NCBI GenBank assembly: GCA_963790775.1
Contig: CAWBPR010000015.1
Location: 90,922-154,921, forward strand
Direction: 5' to 3'
Origin: JASJBU01 sp963790775
GTDB lineage: Bacteria; Pseudomonadota; Gammaproteobacteria; Chromatiales; Chromatiaceae
DNA length: 64,000 bases
Positions 36,734 through 46,761 of this stretch are shown here, one piece after another; the first letter of the stretch is position 1, and each line of letters opens with the position of its first letter. A program made the translations under genes and the position numbers. The notes beneath the pieces were generated by a model that saw only the letters and a list, made by a program, of their open reading frames with translations, was not told where the DNA came from and ran no database searches.

Positions 36734-39700
36734 TCAATCCATCCTGTCGATCAAGCGTTTATCGCGTAGTAGTTCGTCGATTGGCCTGGGCCGGCCGATA
36801 CCATACCCCTGGGCATAATCGACGCCGATTTCCCGCAGCTTCTCGAGTATGGCGGCGTTTTCCACAAACTCGGCAATCGTCTGTTTACCCATCACATGGC
36901 CGATCTCATTGATCGATTTGACCATCGCGAAATCCATCGGATCATCCAGAATGTCTTTCACGAACAGCCCATCGATCTTCAGGAAATCTACCGGTAGATT
37001 CTTGAGGTAGGCAAAGGAGGAAAGTCCACTGCCGAAATCATCCAGGGCAAAGCGGCAACCCAGTTCTCTGAGACTGCTGATCAAGACAATGGCGCTACTC
37101 AGATTGGCAATGGCCACAGTCTCGGTGATCTCAAAACAGACCTTATGGGGGGGAATATGAAACGCCTCCAATTGTTCGATGACAAAGCGTAGAAAGGTCT
37201 TGTTGCTCAGTGAAAGCCCGGAAAGATTGAGTGCACAGAGGTCCAGCTGTGCAAGATGCTCCGGGTGCTCATGAAGCCAGCTGAAGGTGTGTTTGATCAC
37301 CCAGCAGTCGAGTTTGTCGGAGAGATTGTAACGCTCGGCTGCCGGTAGAAAAGCGCCGGGCATGATCAGATTACCCAATTCGTCCTCCATCCTGAGGAGG
37401 AGTTCGTAGTGCCGGGCTTGAGACTGACCTTTGCCTTGAATCGGGACGATAGACTGAAAATAGAGTTGGAAACGATCATGATCCAGGGCATGGGGCAGAC
37501 GCACCGCCCATTGCATCTCACCGTGACGCCGGGCCAGTTCTTCATCATCCTCCTGATGCAGGTGGACCCGGTTCCGCCCCTGCTCTTTGGCCAGATAGCA
37601 GGCGCTATCTGCAGCCCGCAGGATGTCGCCAATACCCTTGCTTTCCCGGTCGACTGAGACCAGTCCAATACTCACACCAAGGCTGAAACTATGCTCTTCC
37701 CAAGGAAAACTGAAGTCACCCAGGGTTGTTATCAAATTCTCCGCGACTGTCTGCGCATCCTCGAGTGAACAGTGCTCCACCAATAAGCCAAACTCATCGC
37801 CTCCCAGGCGAGCCAGGGTATCCCCTTTTCTGATATGTTTCTCCAGCAGCCCGCCCAGCTGACGCAGCAGTTCATCACCCGCCACATGTCCGCAGGTATC
37901 ATTCACCAGTTTGAATTGATCCAGGTCGAGATAACAGAAGGCATTCTGGGTGGATGCTTGCTGCGCCTTGTCCAGCATACTCTCCAGCCGGCGTTCAAAC
38001 TCAGCACGGTTGACCAGTCCGGTCAGTGCATCATGCGTAGCCTGATAAGAAACCTGCATAGACAATTCCCTGGCTTCAGAGACATCCTTGGACACCAGCA
38101 CCACACCCAATACCTCACCCTTGCCGGTATTGATCGGAGCCGCCGATACCTCGATGGCGACTTCATTGCCTGAACGACTGACCAGAATCGCGTGATTCGC
38201 CAGACCTACAATTTTGCCCTCGCTCAGGCAACGCGCCACACAATCTTCCGCCGGTTCGCGGCTCTCCTCGTTGAGGAGATTGAAAATCTCCATCAGAGGC
38301 CGGCCTTCCGCCTCTCCTGCAGCCCAACCTGTCAGGGATTCCGCTATCGGGTTGAGAAATTCCACATACCCTTTGTTATCCGTGGTGATCACCGCATCGC
38401 CAATAGATCTCAGGGTGACCATGGCCTTTTCCCGTTCTTGATAAAGCGCCTCTTCAAGGCTCTTTTGCGCTGAAATATCCCGGCCAACTCCGACAATACT
38501 CACGGGGCGGCCTGCCTCATCCAGCACCGCTTTGTCGGCCCAGGCGAGCCAGCGCCAGCCATTGGCTGTCCTGGCGCGCTGTTCAACGTAGCACTCATAG
38601 GGCGGCTGGGAGAGTTTCTGCATGGCTAGTGCCGTTGCCTGTCGATCGTCCTCATGCACCAACGGCATGAAGGTGTTGCCAATGAGTTCCGCTTCGGTTT
38701 TGCCGAATAACTGGCAATAAGACGGGCTGACGAACTGAAATTTTCCCTCAAAATCCACTTTTACCAGCATGTCGGTTTGGTTTTCCACCAGCAGGCGATA
38801 ATTCTTTTCACTCTCTTGCAGAGCCTGCTCGACGAGTTTCAGGTCAGTGATGTCAGAGGCAATACCCTCGATGATCATCTCATCGGAAAGATCCTTCCGG
38901 CCTATGGAGCGGTCATGCAACCATAGCCATTTGCCGTGTATGTCACGGATGCGATAGACAAGATCGATCGGGGTTCCAATCTCAAACTCCGCTATCGCCT
39001 GATCCACTCTGGGCAGGTCATCGGGGTGTATTGAGTCATGCCAGAGAAAGGGATTTCTTAGCAGGTCCTGGTCCGAATAACCGAGGATAGTCTTCACTCG
39101 AGGTGACCAGTAATTTGCCCCTCTAGGGCGCGAGTAGCGATAGACAATCGCAGGAAGCGCCTCTACGAGACATCTGTAGCGCTCTTCACTCTCCCGCAGC
39201 GCACGCTGAGCTTGTTCCCGTTCCAGAAAATCACTGATGAGTCGGGTGGCGACTTCCAAGAGTTCAACATCATTGTCCCGCCATTTGGACACATCACGAA
39301 TGTTGTCCAAGCCCACAAAACCGGTCAGGTTACTGTTGTTCTGCATCGGCATAAACAGGCAGGAACGAATATTCTGCGCTGTCAGGATGGATCTTTCAGC
39401 CTCCGCTTCGGGCGGTAAAGCGGATACATCTCTTATCTGGAAGGCAGTACCCTGCCTGAGTCTCTGCATAAACCAGGGTATACTCTCGAGAGGCAGCCCC
39501 TGAAGGTTCTCTTTCTCTCTTGAAACTCCGGTGTTGCACCATTCGTGGGTGTTGTCCATCAGGGGGTCATCTTCCGAAATCCGGAAGACGTAGCTGCGGT
39601 CCGCGTCGACCAAGCCTCCCATTTCGGCAAGAGAGATATTGATAGCCTTGTCCACATCGGTGCAATTTGCCAGGCGCCCGGCAATACTGGAAAGCACTCT

Positions 39701-39835
39701 TTCCATCTGCAGGTGCTTTTCCAACTCCAGTAATCTCGAGGTTGATTGCCTTGAATGTTGATGGTCTGTGTTCGTCTGTGGCGTATGGCTGTGCTCTTCG
39801 CCCATGTAATTTCCTGCTGAGGAGAATCTACTCAA
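36734..39835 (-). CDS. GAF-PAS-PAS-PAS-GGDEF-EAL c-di-GMP signalling protein
   Basis: 1033 residues, soluble, no membrane segment. GAF domain near 35-195, three PAS domains near 215-580, GGDEF domain with intact LARLGGDEFGLL near residue 677, and an EAL domain near 785-1025. The EAL signature reads ELLLRM instead of EALLRW, but NLSG, EITET, DDFGSGLSS, LKIDG, EFVE and QGYGIG are all present, so phosphodiesterase activity is likely. No RxxD I-site precedes GGDEF. A cytoplasmic sensor that could make or break c-di-GMP. Confidence 0.93.
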   Translation of the reverse strand: MSRFSSAGNYMGEEHSHTPQTNTDHQHSRQSTSRLLELEKHLQMERVLSSIAGRLANCTDVDKAINISLAEMGGLVDADRSYVFRISEDDPLMDNTHEWCNTGVSREKENLQGLPLESIPWFMQRLRQGTAFQIRDVSALPPEAEAERSILTAQNIRSCLFMPMQNNSNLTGFVGLDNIRDVSKWRDNDVELLEVATRLISDFLEREQAQRALRESEERYRCLVEALPAIVYRYSRPRGANYWSPRVKTILGYSDQDLLRNPFLWHDSIHPDDLPRVDQAIAEFEIGTPIDLVYRIRDIHGKWLWLHDRSIGRKDLSDEMIIEGIASDITDLKLVEQALQESEKNYRLLVENQTDMLVKVDFEGKFQFVSPSYCQLFGKTEAELIGNTFMPLVHEDDRQATALAMQKLSQPPYECYVEQRARTANGWRWLAWADKAVLDEAGRPVSIVGVGRDISAQKSLEEALYQEREKAMVTLRSIGDAVITTDNKGYVEFLNPIAESLTGWAAGEAEGRPLMEIFNLLNEESREPAEDCVARCLSEGKIVGLANHAILVSRSGNEVAIEVSAAPINTGKGEVLGVVLVSKDVSEARELSMQVSYQATHDALTGLVNRAEFERRLESMLDKAQQASTQNAFCYLDLDQFKLVNDTCGHVAGDELLRQLGGLLEKHIRKGDTLARLGGDEFGLLVEHCSLEDAQTVAENLITTLGDFSFPWEEHSFSLGVSIGLVSVDRESKGIGDILRAADSACYLAKEQGRNRVHLHQEDDEELARRHGEMQWAVRLPHALDHDRFQLYFQSIVPIQGKGQSQARHYELLLRMEDELGNLIMPGAFLPAAERYNLSDKLDCWVIKHTFSWLHEHPEHLAQLDLCALNLSGLSLSNKTFLRFVIEQLEAFHIPPHKVCFEITETVAIANLSSAIVLISSLRELGCRFALDDFGSGLSSFAYLKNLPVDFLKIDGLFVKDILDDPMDFAMVKSINEIGHVMGKQTIAEFVENAAILEKLREIGVDYAQGYGIGRPRPIDELLRDKRLIDRMD

Positions 39836-39984
39836 GATAGAGATTTTACGAAAAAAATTGAGTTTATCTGAGCGCTACATACCATACAGAATCGTGAAAT
39901 GCTCAGCCGCTTGCTCTGGCGCGTAGGCCCTGCAACGACCAGCGTGCAACCCCTCGAACCGCCTGCAAAACCTACCTTAATCCA

Positions 39985-41130
39985 TTAATCCCTGTTCAAG
40001 GATGTGTTTATCGCATAAAAATGCTGTTTTAAAAAGCTTGCAATAACATCAGCCATCTCATCGAAATAGGGGTTCTCCTGACCGTTGTATGGATTGCTTC
40101 GCCGCACCAGAAATGAGTGGGGAAGCTCCGCGTCGTTGATATGGATAATTTTACCGCCGTTTGAAAGCCTTGGCGTTGCTTCATCCGGCGCACTGCCAAA
40201 GGTCGTGATGACAACCGAAGAATTGATCTGACTGGACCATTCCAGAACGGCTTGCGGAGAGATTCTGGCATCCGCATAGGTCAGCGTTACAAAGGTGGGG
40301 ATCTGCAATCGCTGTCCCATCTCATGCAATTTTTGCACGTAGGCTGTGGGTTCATCTCCGTTCGCTGTACCGTTGTTCAGGTTGCTCTCTATCAGACGCG
40401 AGAGTTGGCAGACCCCATTTCCCACACGATGTTTGTATTTCACCGGATTTGGCGGCAGGTCCGTCTCCACTGTCATGCCCCTCAATCCGGGTGCACAGCT
40501 TAAGCCCGATACCGCATCGAATGAACGCAGCCTGATCGCCGGTGAGAAGAGCAGCAGGCCATGAATATCGGAACGTCTCAAGGCTGCATCGATGGAGAGT
40601 GCTCCGCCCAGGGAAAATCCTCCCACAATGACTTTTTTGCCGACCAGAGAAGCCATCTGCAGGCCTTTTTCCACCTCGTTGCGCCACTCTTCCGCTGTCA
40701 CCTCCAGCATATCCGTGGTATCAGTGCCATGTCCCGGCAGCAGAATAGTCAATATATTGAAGCCATGCTTGTGCAGCAATGCGGCGATGTCATCCATGTA
40801 ATAAGCGGAGTCGTTGAGGCCATGGATGAGCAATACCGAGAATTCGGTCCGCTTCGGATGCAGATGAGCTGAGGGGGCGCTTGGCAGACGATAGCCCTTA
40901 CTTTGACGCTCAATTTCCTCCAGCTTCTGCTGGCGGTATTCCTCGAACTGCTTTTGTCCGAGCAGCAGACACTGGTCCGTAGTAGCTAAACAGCCAGGCA
41001 CAACAGGCATATCCGTGATTGGAGCCAATGCAGTTGCGCAACCAGCCAGCATCCAGACAACCGCCGGCAAAACCCAGCCGAGCAGATACCTCGATCTATA
41101 TTGCCAGAAATGCTGAAAGGGTTTATCCAT
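39985..41130 (-). CDS. alpha/beta hydrolase lipoprotein
   Basis: 381 residues. Basic N-terminus, hydrophobic helix and lipobox MLAGC, so a probable lipoprotein. The hydrolase domain has the oxyanion-side LLIHGLNDSAYYM, PGHGTDTTDM, nucleophile elbow GFSLGGALS and a late His in AELPHSFLV, with an Asp loop before it. This fits a lysophospholipase/carboxylesterase-type enzyme facing the periplasm. It overlaps the gene upstream by eight bases, so the two are co-translated. Confidence 0.85.
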   Translation of the reverse strand: MDKPFQHFWQYRSRYLLGWVLPAVVWMLAGCATALAPITDMPVVPGCLATTDQCLLLGQKQFEEYRQQKLEEIERQSKGYRLPSAPSAHLHPKRTEFSVLLIHGLNDSAYYMDDIAALLHKHGFNILTILLPGHGTDTTDMLEVTAEEWRNEVEKGLQMASLVGKKVIVGGFSLGGALSIDAALRRSDIHGLLLFSPAIRLRSFDAVSGLSCAPGLRGMTVETDLPPNPVKYKHRVGNGVCQLSRLIESNLNNGTANGDEPTAYVQKLHEMGQRLQIPTFVTLTYADARISPQAVLEWSSQINSSVVITTFGSAPDEATPRLSNGGKIIHINDAELPHSFLVRRSNPYNGQENPYFDEMADVIASFLKQHFYAINTSLNRD

Positions 41131-42274
41131 GGCTGATCCTTGTCTGTTGCTGATCGCAAAAATCCGTCTCGATGACTTTCAACTCTTCTTCATCGGGTTC
41201 CTTTGCTTCAGGCGCGAAACAGAGACGTTTTTGAAAAATCAACAACTGCCGCACTACCGGGTCTGCCGTCAACTTGTCACAGAACAGCTGAAATCCCAAG
41301 GCATTGATCTTGGTAACAGCGGCAAGTTTCTCCATCAATTGTGCATCCCGGCATACCGGAAGCATGTCGAATACCGTTCTGATCTGATGTTTACGCAGCA
41401 GGGTCACATCATCCTTGAAGTAGACATAGAGACCGGCTTGCCCCACCCAATCGATGATCTGTCCTGGATTGAATGCAGTACGCACCACCAGTTCGATGAA
41501 ATTGGCGTTGGCAAGGTTTTGCGCATCGACTATACCCAGCTCGTTGAGCCGCGCCCGGTCGTAGGTGTGGATGCCCTCAATCATATTCAACGGCAGCGAA
41601 TCGGCGCTACGCTTGCTGTGAAAGATCAGCGGAAACTGCTCCTTGAGAAAGATCAACGCCCGATTGGGAAACCAGCCAACCAGGAAAGCGATGACCGGCA
41701 ACGCCGCCTGCATTGGATTAAAGGTTTCAACCCCATGAATCAGATGCGAAATCATGAGTGAGAGAATCGGCGCGAGGATCATGCGGATACCGGCGCTGAA
41801 ATAGACTGAAGGGGCAAGATCACCCGCATTCAAGCGATACAGGATGCTCTGCGTCGACCAGAGAAATGCTCCGACGAAGGCAAGACTCATCACTGCCATA
41901 TTCTGGATGCGCATCGACTGCAGGATATCCTTATCCGCCAGACTGGTGCCGGTGAGCAGAAAATTCACCTTGCCCTCATGCTCAACCACCATATCGGCGC
42001 CGAACAGCAGGGAAACAAAACCCAGGATGGCAATCAACCAGGCGAAAATCACCGGCATTCGATAGTCGCGCGCGGCATACTGCTCGGCCACCCGGTTGCG
42101 GGCGAACTCCACCACATCCTCGGCAATCGCCAGCATGTCCACCACCCGGGCAAACTCTGCCGCTTTTTTGGTACGCCGCACCAACAGAAACGAAAGCAGC
42201 GTAACCGGCATGAAACCGCTTAAAAAAAGCGCCAGAAACCCCTTAAAAATGGGTGAATATTCGATACCTTCCAT
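41123..42274 (-). CDS. uncharacterised multi-pass membrane protein
   Basis: 383 residues with about five membrane helices (near residues 10-27, 70-92, 125-147, 165-180 and 190-210) followed by a soluble C-terminal region of about 170 residues. Part of that (LNELGIVDAQNLANANF, TAFNPGQIIDWVGQAGL) resembles a helix-hairpin-helix arrangement. The C-terminus is very acidic. I do not recognise the family. It is the first gene of a two-gene unit with the lipoprotein hydrolase, which suggests an envelope role. Confidence 0.7.
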   Translation of the reverse strand: MEGIEYSPIFKGFLALFLSGFMPVTLLSFLLVRRTKKAAEFARVVDMLAIAEDVVEFARNRVAEQYAARDYRMPVIFAWLIAILGFVSLLFGADMVVEHEGKVNFLLTGTSLADKDILQSMRIQNMAVMSLAFVGAFLWSTQSILYRLNAGDLAPSVYFSAGIRMILAPILSLMISHLIHGVETFNPMQAALPVIAFLVGWFPNRALIFLKEQFPLIFHSKRSADSLPLNMIEGIHTYDRARLNELGIVDAQNLANANFIELVVRTAFNPGQIIDWVGQAGLYVYFKDDVTLLRKHQIRTVFDMLPVCRDAQLMEKLAAVTKINALGFQLFCDKLTADPVVRQLLIFQKRLCFAPEAKEPDEEELKVIETDFCDQQQTRISHG

Positions 42275-43119
42275 TTGTACCTTCCCAGTCCTGTTGGCTG
42301 TAGTGAGTTCCTACTATAAAAAGCTAACCCAGGACTTTCCGTGTTGTTATGCGAATTACAACTGGTGCTCGAATCCAAAAAACCGGATCACATTGATAAA
42401 AGCTTAGAAGAAACCAAGAAAAATGGTATGTCTTTGTGCCTTCAGACATCTCGAACCGGAAATTGAAAGTATCTTTGAATTTCAGATTGTCCGTCTTAAA
42501 GTTGCCTGCGCAAAAGGAAAACTCCCCCACTCAGACACATGTTTGATCTTTCATCCCAAAATGGACAAAGACAGCCTGTGGAATTTGAAAAACCTGGTGT
42601 TATCGATTGTGAGTAGGTCATGGTGTTAAGGCTTGCCATGAAACGGTCTGCCAAGGACAGCAAGGCGCACATACCGGACATCGATGAAATTTAATTGTTG
42701 ACGGAAATCAAACCCATTGTGGTTATTCGGGCACTGGCGACTTGAACGACAGCTATCCAAGGTGGAGCCGCCGTTCATCGTTTTGCAGCGACCTGCTGCT
42801 TATCGGCCGAAGCTGCCGTTGAAGATCCGACCCGGCAACGACTGCAATGGATTGGTCACCGGTCGTAGACTAGGAAATCTGACCGAACGTCGGCTTTCTG
42901 ATTCCCCATCCGGCCGTTGTCGACCCAATTCGGTCTTACACGGATTGCTTATATAAGGCGTGAGGAATAAATATAAAGGGTGTCTACAATGAGCCTGCGA
43001 GACCGATGGTAGTGATACACTTTAAGCAACTAAATTTTCCAGATATATAGTTCCGCATATCTGGATCCACTTCTACGGAGCTGTAGAAGTGGCTGTTAGC
43101 GCAAAAATAGGATCATCGA
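42275..43119. other. 845-base stretch with no supported gene
   Basis: Several open frames of 60-80 codons exist but none has a ribosome site or recognisable composition. The part near 42720-42940 is GC-rich and rich in Arg/Pro codons in every frame, like decayed intergenic sequence; the part after 42950 is AT-rich. It is the left edge of the accessory island. Confidence 0.5.
43039..43092. repeat. two hairpins in tandem before the interrupted gene
   Basis: Hairpin 1: ccagatat (43039-43046) / atatctgg (43057-43064). Hairpin 2: ccacttctac (43067-43076) / gtagaagtgg (43083-43092), 10-bp stem with a 6-base loop. They end 27 bases before the ATG at 43120. Neither has a T run. Possible regulatory leader or recombination site. 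Confidence 0.5.
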
Positions 43120-43283
43120 ATGACCCAGCTAGAAGTAATTAAACATAACATCCTAAATATGGAGGACGCGGAACTTGCGGAGCGATTACGTGACGGAAAA
43201 TTTAGCGATGAAGCTAGACCGATTGCCGAGGAAGAATTTGCAAATCGCGGTTATCAACTATCTGATGAAAGTTTTAAAAAAAC
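43120..43283 (+). pseudogene. 5' part of a membrane protein gene interrupted by IS66
   Basis: ATG at 43120 after 'aatagga' opens a frame MTQLEVIKHNILNMEDAELA, a soluble helical N-terminus of about 54 residues. As it stands it stops inside the IS left end (43285-43287). Taking out the IS and one 8-bp target copy joins codon ACA to the frame at 44976, giving an unbroken 323-residue protein with the 3' part at 44968-45783. Confidence 0.85.
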
Positions 43284-44967
43284 GTAACTATTCAGATCAT
43301 TCCATAAATTCCGGACTCCTACCCTGAAAGAGCAATGACAAGGCTACCGAGGCAGACATACCCTGCTTACGACAAGTGGAGAGGTAACTGCGAACCCGGC
43401 AAAAGCTCTTCGCGCCTTCCATGGATCGGAAGCAACCAGAGATCTTCTGCTGCACCTTGGTCATGCGCAAGTCGTTCTCACCTTGGTTATTGGTGAAGGG
43501 AATATCCTCTCTCTCCATAAAGCGCAACACATCGGATTCGAACTCACGCAATCGTTCCAGCAGGTTTCTGGCTTTCGAGCGTTTAAGTCGGCCACGCTTG
43601 CCCTGGCGCTGGTTTTCATCAGGTGGTGGGCATTCCTTCTCCGCCTGATCGAGGAGTTTTCGATATCGTTGGCGCCATCTTTGAGCCTCGAGCGGCGCTA
43701 ATCGACCACCCACATCCGCTGTTGCTTTTGCCATTTCGATTAGCAACGTCTGCATCGCCTTTGCCCAATGTTGATGATCTTGTTCCCAGGCCCGTTCCAA
43801 CTCTCTGAGGTGGTGGGCATTGCACAGGGCATGGGTACAGGCGTAGCGATAGTAAGGCTTCCAATGATCATGGCACAGCACCCCTTGGAAGCGGGGCAGG
43901 ATGTCCATCTCATCTATGGCCTCTGTGCCGCGTTTGGCATGCGGATAAAACCAGGTCACCGCCGTATTGGAGGCACAGTGCAGCCAGTGGCGCTTGCCGC
44001 CAATATTGATACCCGTCTCGTCGGCATGCAGGAGTTCAGACTGGGCCAGTTGGTTCTTCGCCCACTGTTCGAAGGATTCTAACCCATCATAGGCTTCCCG
44101 ATTGAAGTTGAAGACAGAGCCCGCACTCACTGGAATCTGTAACTGCTCCTGAAAGTGATCGCGAATTCGATCATAGGGAAGCAACTGGTACTGGGACAGA
44201 TAGACTGCATGGGCTTTCAGGTTGAGGCCATATTGAACCGGTCTGTTCACCCCGGGAGGGAAAGCCGCCACAAAGCGATTGCCCTGTGTGTCTTCCAGAA
44301 TCTGTGCCTGGTATTCAGTCACGAACCGTGCAATGTCAATATCGATAACCTGGCGCTTTTCATGGCCTGCCTCATGATACTGTGGTCCCTTTGGCAAGGT
44401 GCGCCGGTCGATCGTTAACTCGGTCACTTGATCGGGATCGGCGACCGGCGCAAGGGTGATTCCGTTATGGCCTTTTTGACCCCCTGGCTTTTTACCGTTG
44501 TTTGTCTTCTTGCTGGACTTCTTTCGATTCGGATCAGTGGACGGCGGCTTGCTGCTGTTTTTGCTGTTGAGTGTCACTCGATTGAGCAACAGGGTGACCA
44601 AAATCAGTAACACCTCCAGTGCAGATCTGAGCGCAGGGGAGAGATCGCTTTCTTGCTTGAGCAGTGCTTTTACTGAGTTGATGGCGGCATCAACGTCGAT
44701 GTCTTCTATCTTCAAATGACCGCAACCGATTGATCCTGAATGCGGTTATTATCGCACGGGTTTGCAGAACGGAATTTTGGCCCCTATGAGCGGATCAGCG
44801 GCGTTTTGAAAAACGATTCGACTACGCGGTCAACCTCTGCACAAGAAACGTATTGCGAGCGCCTGGGGGCTTGTGAAATGGTCTATTGAGGCGAGCGAGG
44901 CGTCTTCCTTGAAATCAGAAAAAATGCAGAAAAATCCTGTCAAGTATTTTTTTAGCTGAATAGTTAC
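43284..44967 (-). mobile_element. IS66-family insertion sequence, single-ORF (ISBst12-like) type
   Basis: 1684 bp. Terminal inverted repeats gtaactattcag (43284-43295) and ctgaatagttac (44956-44967) are perfect for 12 bases. Direct target duplications AAAAAAAC lie at 43276-43283 and 44968-44975. It encodes only the TnpC-type transposase, with no tnpA/tnpB, as in the ISBst12 subgroup. Intact ends, target copies and transposase point to a recent insertion. Confidence 0.95.
43297..44715 (-). CDS. IS66 family transposase
   Basis: 472 residues. Leucine-rich N-terminus, the SSKPPSTDPNRKK and KKPGGQKGHNG stretch, an LLHADETGINIGGKRHWLH segment (first catalytic Asp), and later NAHHLRELERAWEQ, FTNNQGENDLRMTKVQQKISG and CRVRSYLST with the final catalytic residues. 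This is a normal, apparently intact DDE transposase. It fills most of the IS and ends two bases inside the left inverted repeat. Confidence 0.95.
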   Translation of the reverse strand: MKIEDIDVDAAINSVKALLKQESDLSPALRSALEVLLILVTLLLNRVTLNSKNSSKPPSTDPNRKKSSKKTNNGKKPGGQKGHNGITLAPVADPDQVTELTIDRRTLPKGPQYHEAGHEKRQVIDIDIARFVTEYQAQILEDTQGNRFVAAFPPGVNRPVQYGLNLKAHAVYLSQYQLLPYDRIRDHFQEQLQIPVSAGSVFNFNREAYDGLESFEQWAKNQLAQSELLHADETGINIGGKRHWLHCASNTAVTWFYPHAKRGTEAIDEMDILPRFQGVLCHDHWKPYYRYACTHALCNAHHLRELERAWEQDHQHWAKAMQTLLIEMAKATADVGGRLAPLEAQRWRQRYRKLLDQAEKECPPPDENQRQGKRGRLKRSKARNLLERLREFESDVLRFMEREDIPFTNNQGENDLRMTKVQQKISGCFRSMEGAKSFCRVRSYLSTCRKQGMSASVALSLLFQGRSPEFME

Positions 44968-45783
44968 AAAAAAACAATCAATGCCCAGAATCAAACAGTA
45001 AATACTAAACCGTACAAACCATTTCTACTTCCAATCCTGTTTATCATTTTTGCCACCATTGCAGGTGGTAATTTAGGCGCAGCAGTTTACAGTGCAATTG
45101 GTGCGGGTATAGGTGCGGCTACTTTTAGTATTGCAGGTTGGTGTTTGGCCAGCTTCATAGCCAAATCCACAAGAAATTATAATAAGTTTCTGCGCTTTGT
45201 GTTGCAGGCGGTAGCTTTCATTATCTGGATAATTGTTTGTTCAATACTAATCAATCTTGGTGTGGTGCGTACTGCCGGGACTAATCAAGTTACCTACCCA
45301 ACTATGCCTGAATTAAAGCAATTTACGAATATAGAGTACGGAGTATCTATTCAGTTTCCTTCGCAATGGAAAACTGAAACCCCATTAAGAAATGAATTAT
45401 GGCTATCTCAAGGACCGATTAATGATGCTATAGGTATCTGTTTTGTTCGTGTATCCGAGGTTACTGGTCTTCGATTATCAACGCCCGATGAGTTTTTCTC
45501 ACAAACTGACGAGGCGTCGTTCGTAAAACTTACATCTATGAGCATGCCAGACATAAAGGTACGTTTGTTTGATATGGCATACTTAGGGGGAAGGAAGAGC
45601 CGTCGAATAATTTACTCAGGTACTGATTCGGGCATAAAAACAGGAAATGTAATCTACCAAGCGCTTGATGGTGATCGAATATTTACCGTTGGTTGTTTAT
45701 CAGAGCTTTCCGCATTCCACCTTGTATATAACGACTTTGAAGTAATCATTTCGAGATTCGAGTTTAATGCCAAAAAGCGTTAA
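44968..45783 (+). pseudogene. 3' part of the interrupted membrane protein gene (PsbP-like domain)
   Basis: The frame reads on from the 5' part: a polar linker, two or three hydrophobic helices (FLLPILFIIFATIAGG, GAGIGAATFSIAGWCL, FLRFVLQAVAFIIWIIV), then a soluble domain starting ELKQFTNIEYGVSIQFPSQW. That domain resembles PsbP-like/DUF1795-type modules seen in bacterial lipoproteins of unknown role. The part from TTG at 45145 could be translated alone. Composition is much more AT-rich than the chromosomal genes around it. Confidence 0.82.
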
Positions 45784-45852
45784 TAAATGGGCTTTACAGC
45801 ACTCGCGCTTTAGTGAGCCCGGCCGTTAAGGCTAGAATAGCAATGCAAGGAT

Positions 45853-46691
45853 ATGCAAATAGCTTTAGTTAAAAATACACGAAGAGAAGCCTACCCTGGG
45901 GGAAGAGGAGTTTGTCCAATTTGTGGTGGTGAAACGATAGCTAAATGCGGTCCTCGGATAATTCATCATTGGGCACACCACAGAACTAAAGATTGTGATC
46001 CATGGTGGGAAAACGAACAGAATGGCATAGAAAATGGAAAAATTGTTTTCCTATTGATTGTCGAGAGGTATCACATACTGCTGAAAACGGGGAAATACAT
46101 AGAGCTGATATAAAAACTTCGACTGGTATAGTTATAGAAATTCAACACTCAAGCATGACGGATGCAGAGAGAATATCTCGAGAAGTTTTTTATAAGAATT
46201 TAGTATGGGTGCTTGATGGGTCGGTATTTAAGGATAACTTCGACATTTATCACATGCTTCCTAATCCCAATTCAAAACTTGCTGAAGACTTGGTGTGGAT
46301 TAAAGCAAAGCGGCATATCAATGGAGCCAACAATGGACTATTTTTTACGCTATCAGAAGCCCGTGAAGATGACCCTTCGATTACAAAGGCAACTCTTCGT
46401 GGCGGTTGGATTCACGGAATCCATGAAATACAAGATGAAGTAAATTTGTCTTATAACGGCTACCATCAATATGATTGGGTGCGCCCTCGAAAGACTTGGC
46501 TTGACGCACGATGTCCTGTTTATATTGATTTTGGGGATGAATATCTTGTCAAACTAGATATTTACGACTCCTCGGGATTGACATGTATCAGGTTGGTGTC
46601 AAAGAAAATATTCGTACATGATGTTATGGTTGAGAACAATGTTAATAACATTGCCGCCCGTTTTTATCCGATCGAAAGCGAAAAGCCCTAA
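45853..46691 (+). pseudogene. CoiA-like competence/nuclease protein, one frameshift
   Basis: Two frames join near 46017 into one protein of about 280 residues. First frame: a zinc-ribbon-like CPICGGETIAKCG, HHWAHH, DPWWENE. Second frame: TEWHRKWKNCFP, then a PD-(D/E)XK core (HRADIKTSTGIVIEIQHSS, the E-x-Q motif) and REVFYKNLVWVLDG. This is the layout of CoiA-like proteins, which are linked to DNA uptake or mobile islands. A single A missing in 'gaacaga' (expected gaaacaga) explains the shift, so it may be a sequencing error. Ribosome site aagga precedes the ATG. Confidence 0.78.
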
Positions 46692-46761
46692 AAAATATAC
46701 CCGACCAAATACTACTGCGCGTTTTTTTTAGTCGTGTGATTTTAGCGTTATGAGTTAAATT

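Noticed and set aside
42423..42956. Two 68-79 codon frames in the gap before the island
   Set aside because: No ribosome site, no recognisable composition, no coupling to neighbours.
43093..46761. Integron cassette array (AT-rich one-direction genes, ~70-base spacers ending in GTTA)
   Set aside because: Spacers contain GTTAGCG, GTTAAGG and GTTATGA, none a proper GTTRRRY with a paired RYYYAAC box, and the nearby recombinase lacks integron-integrase features.
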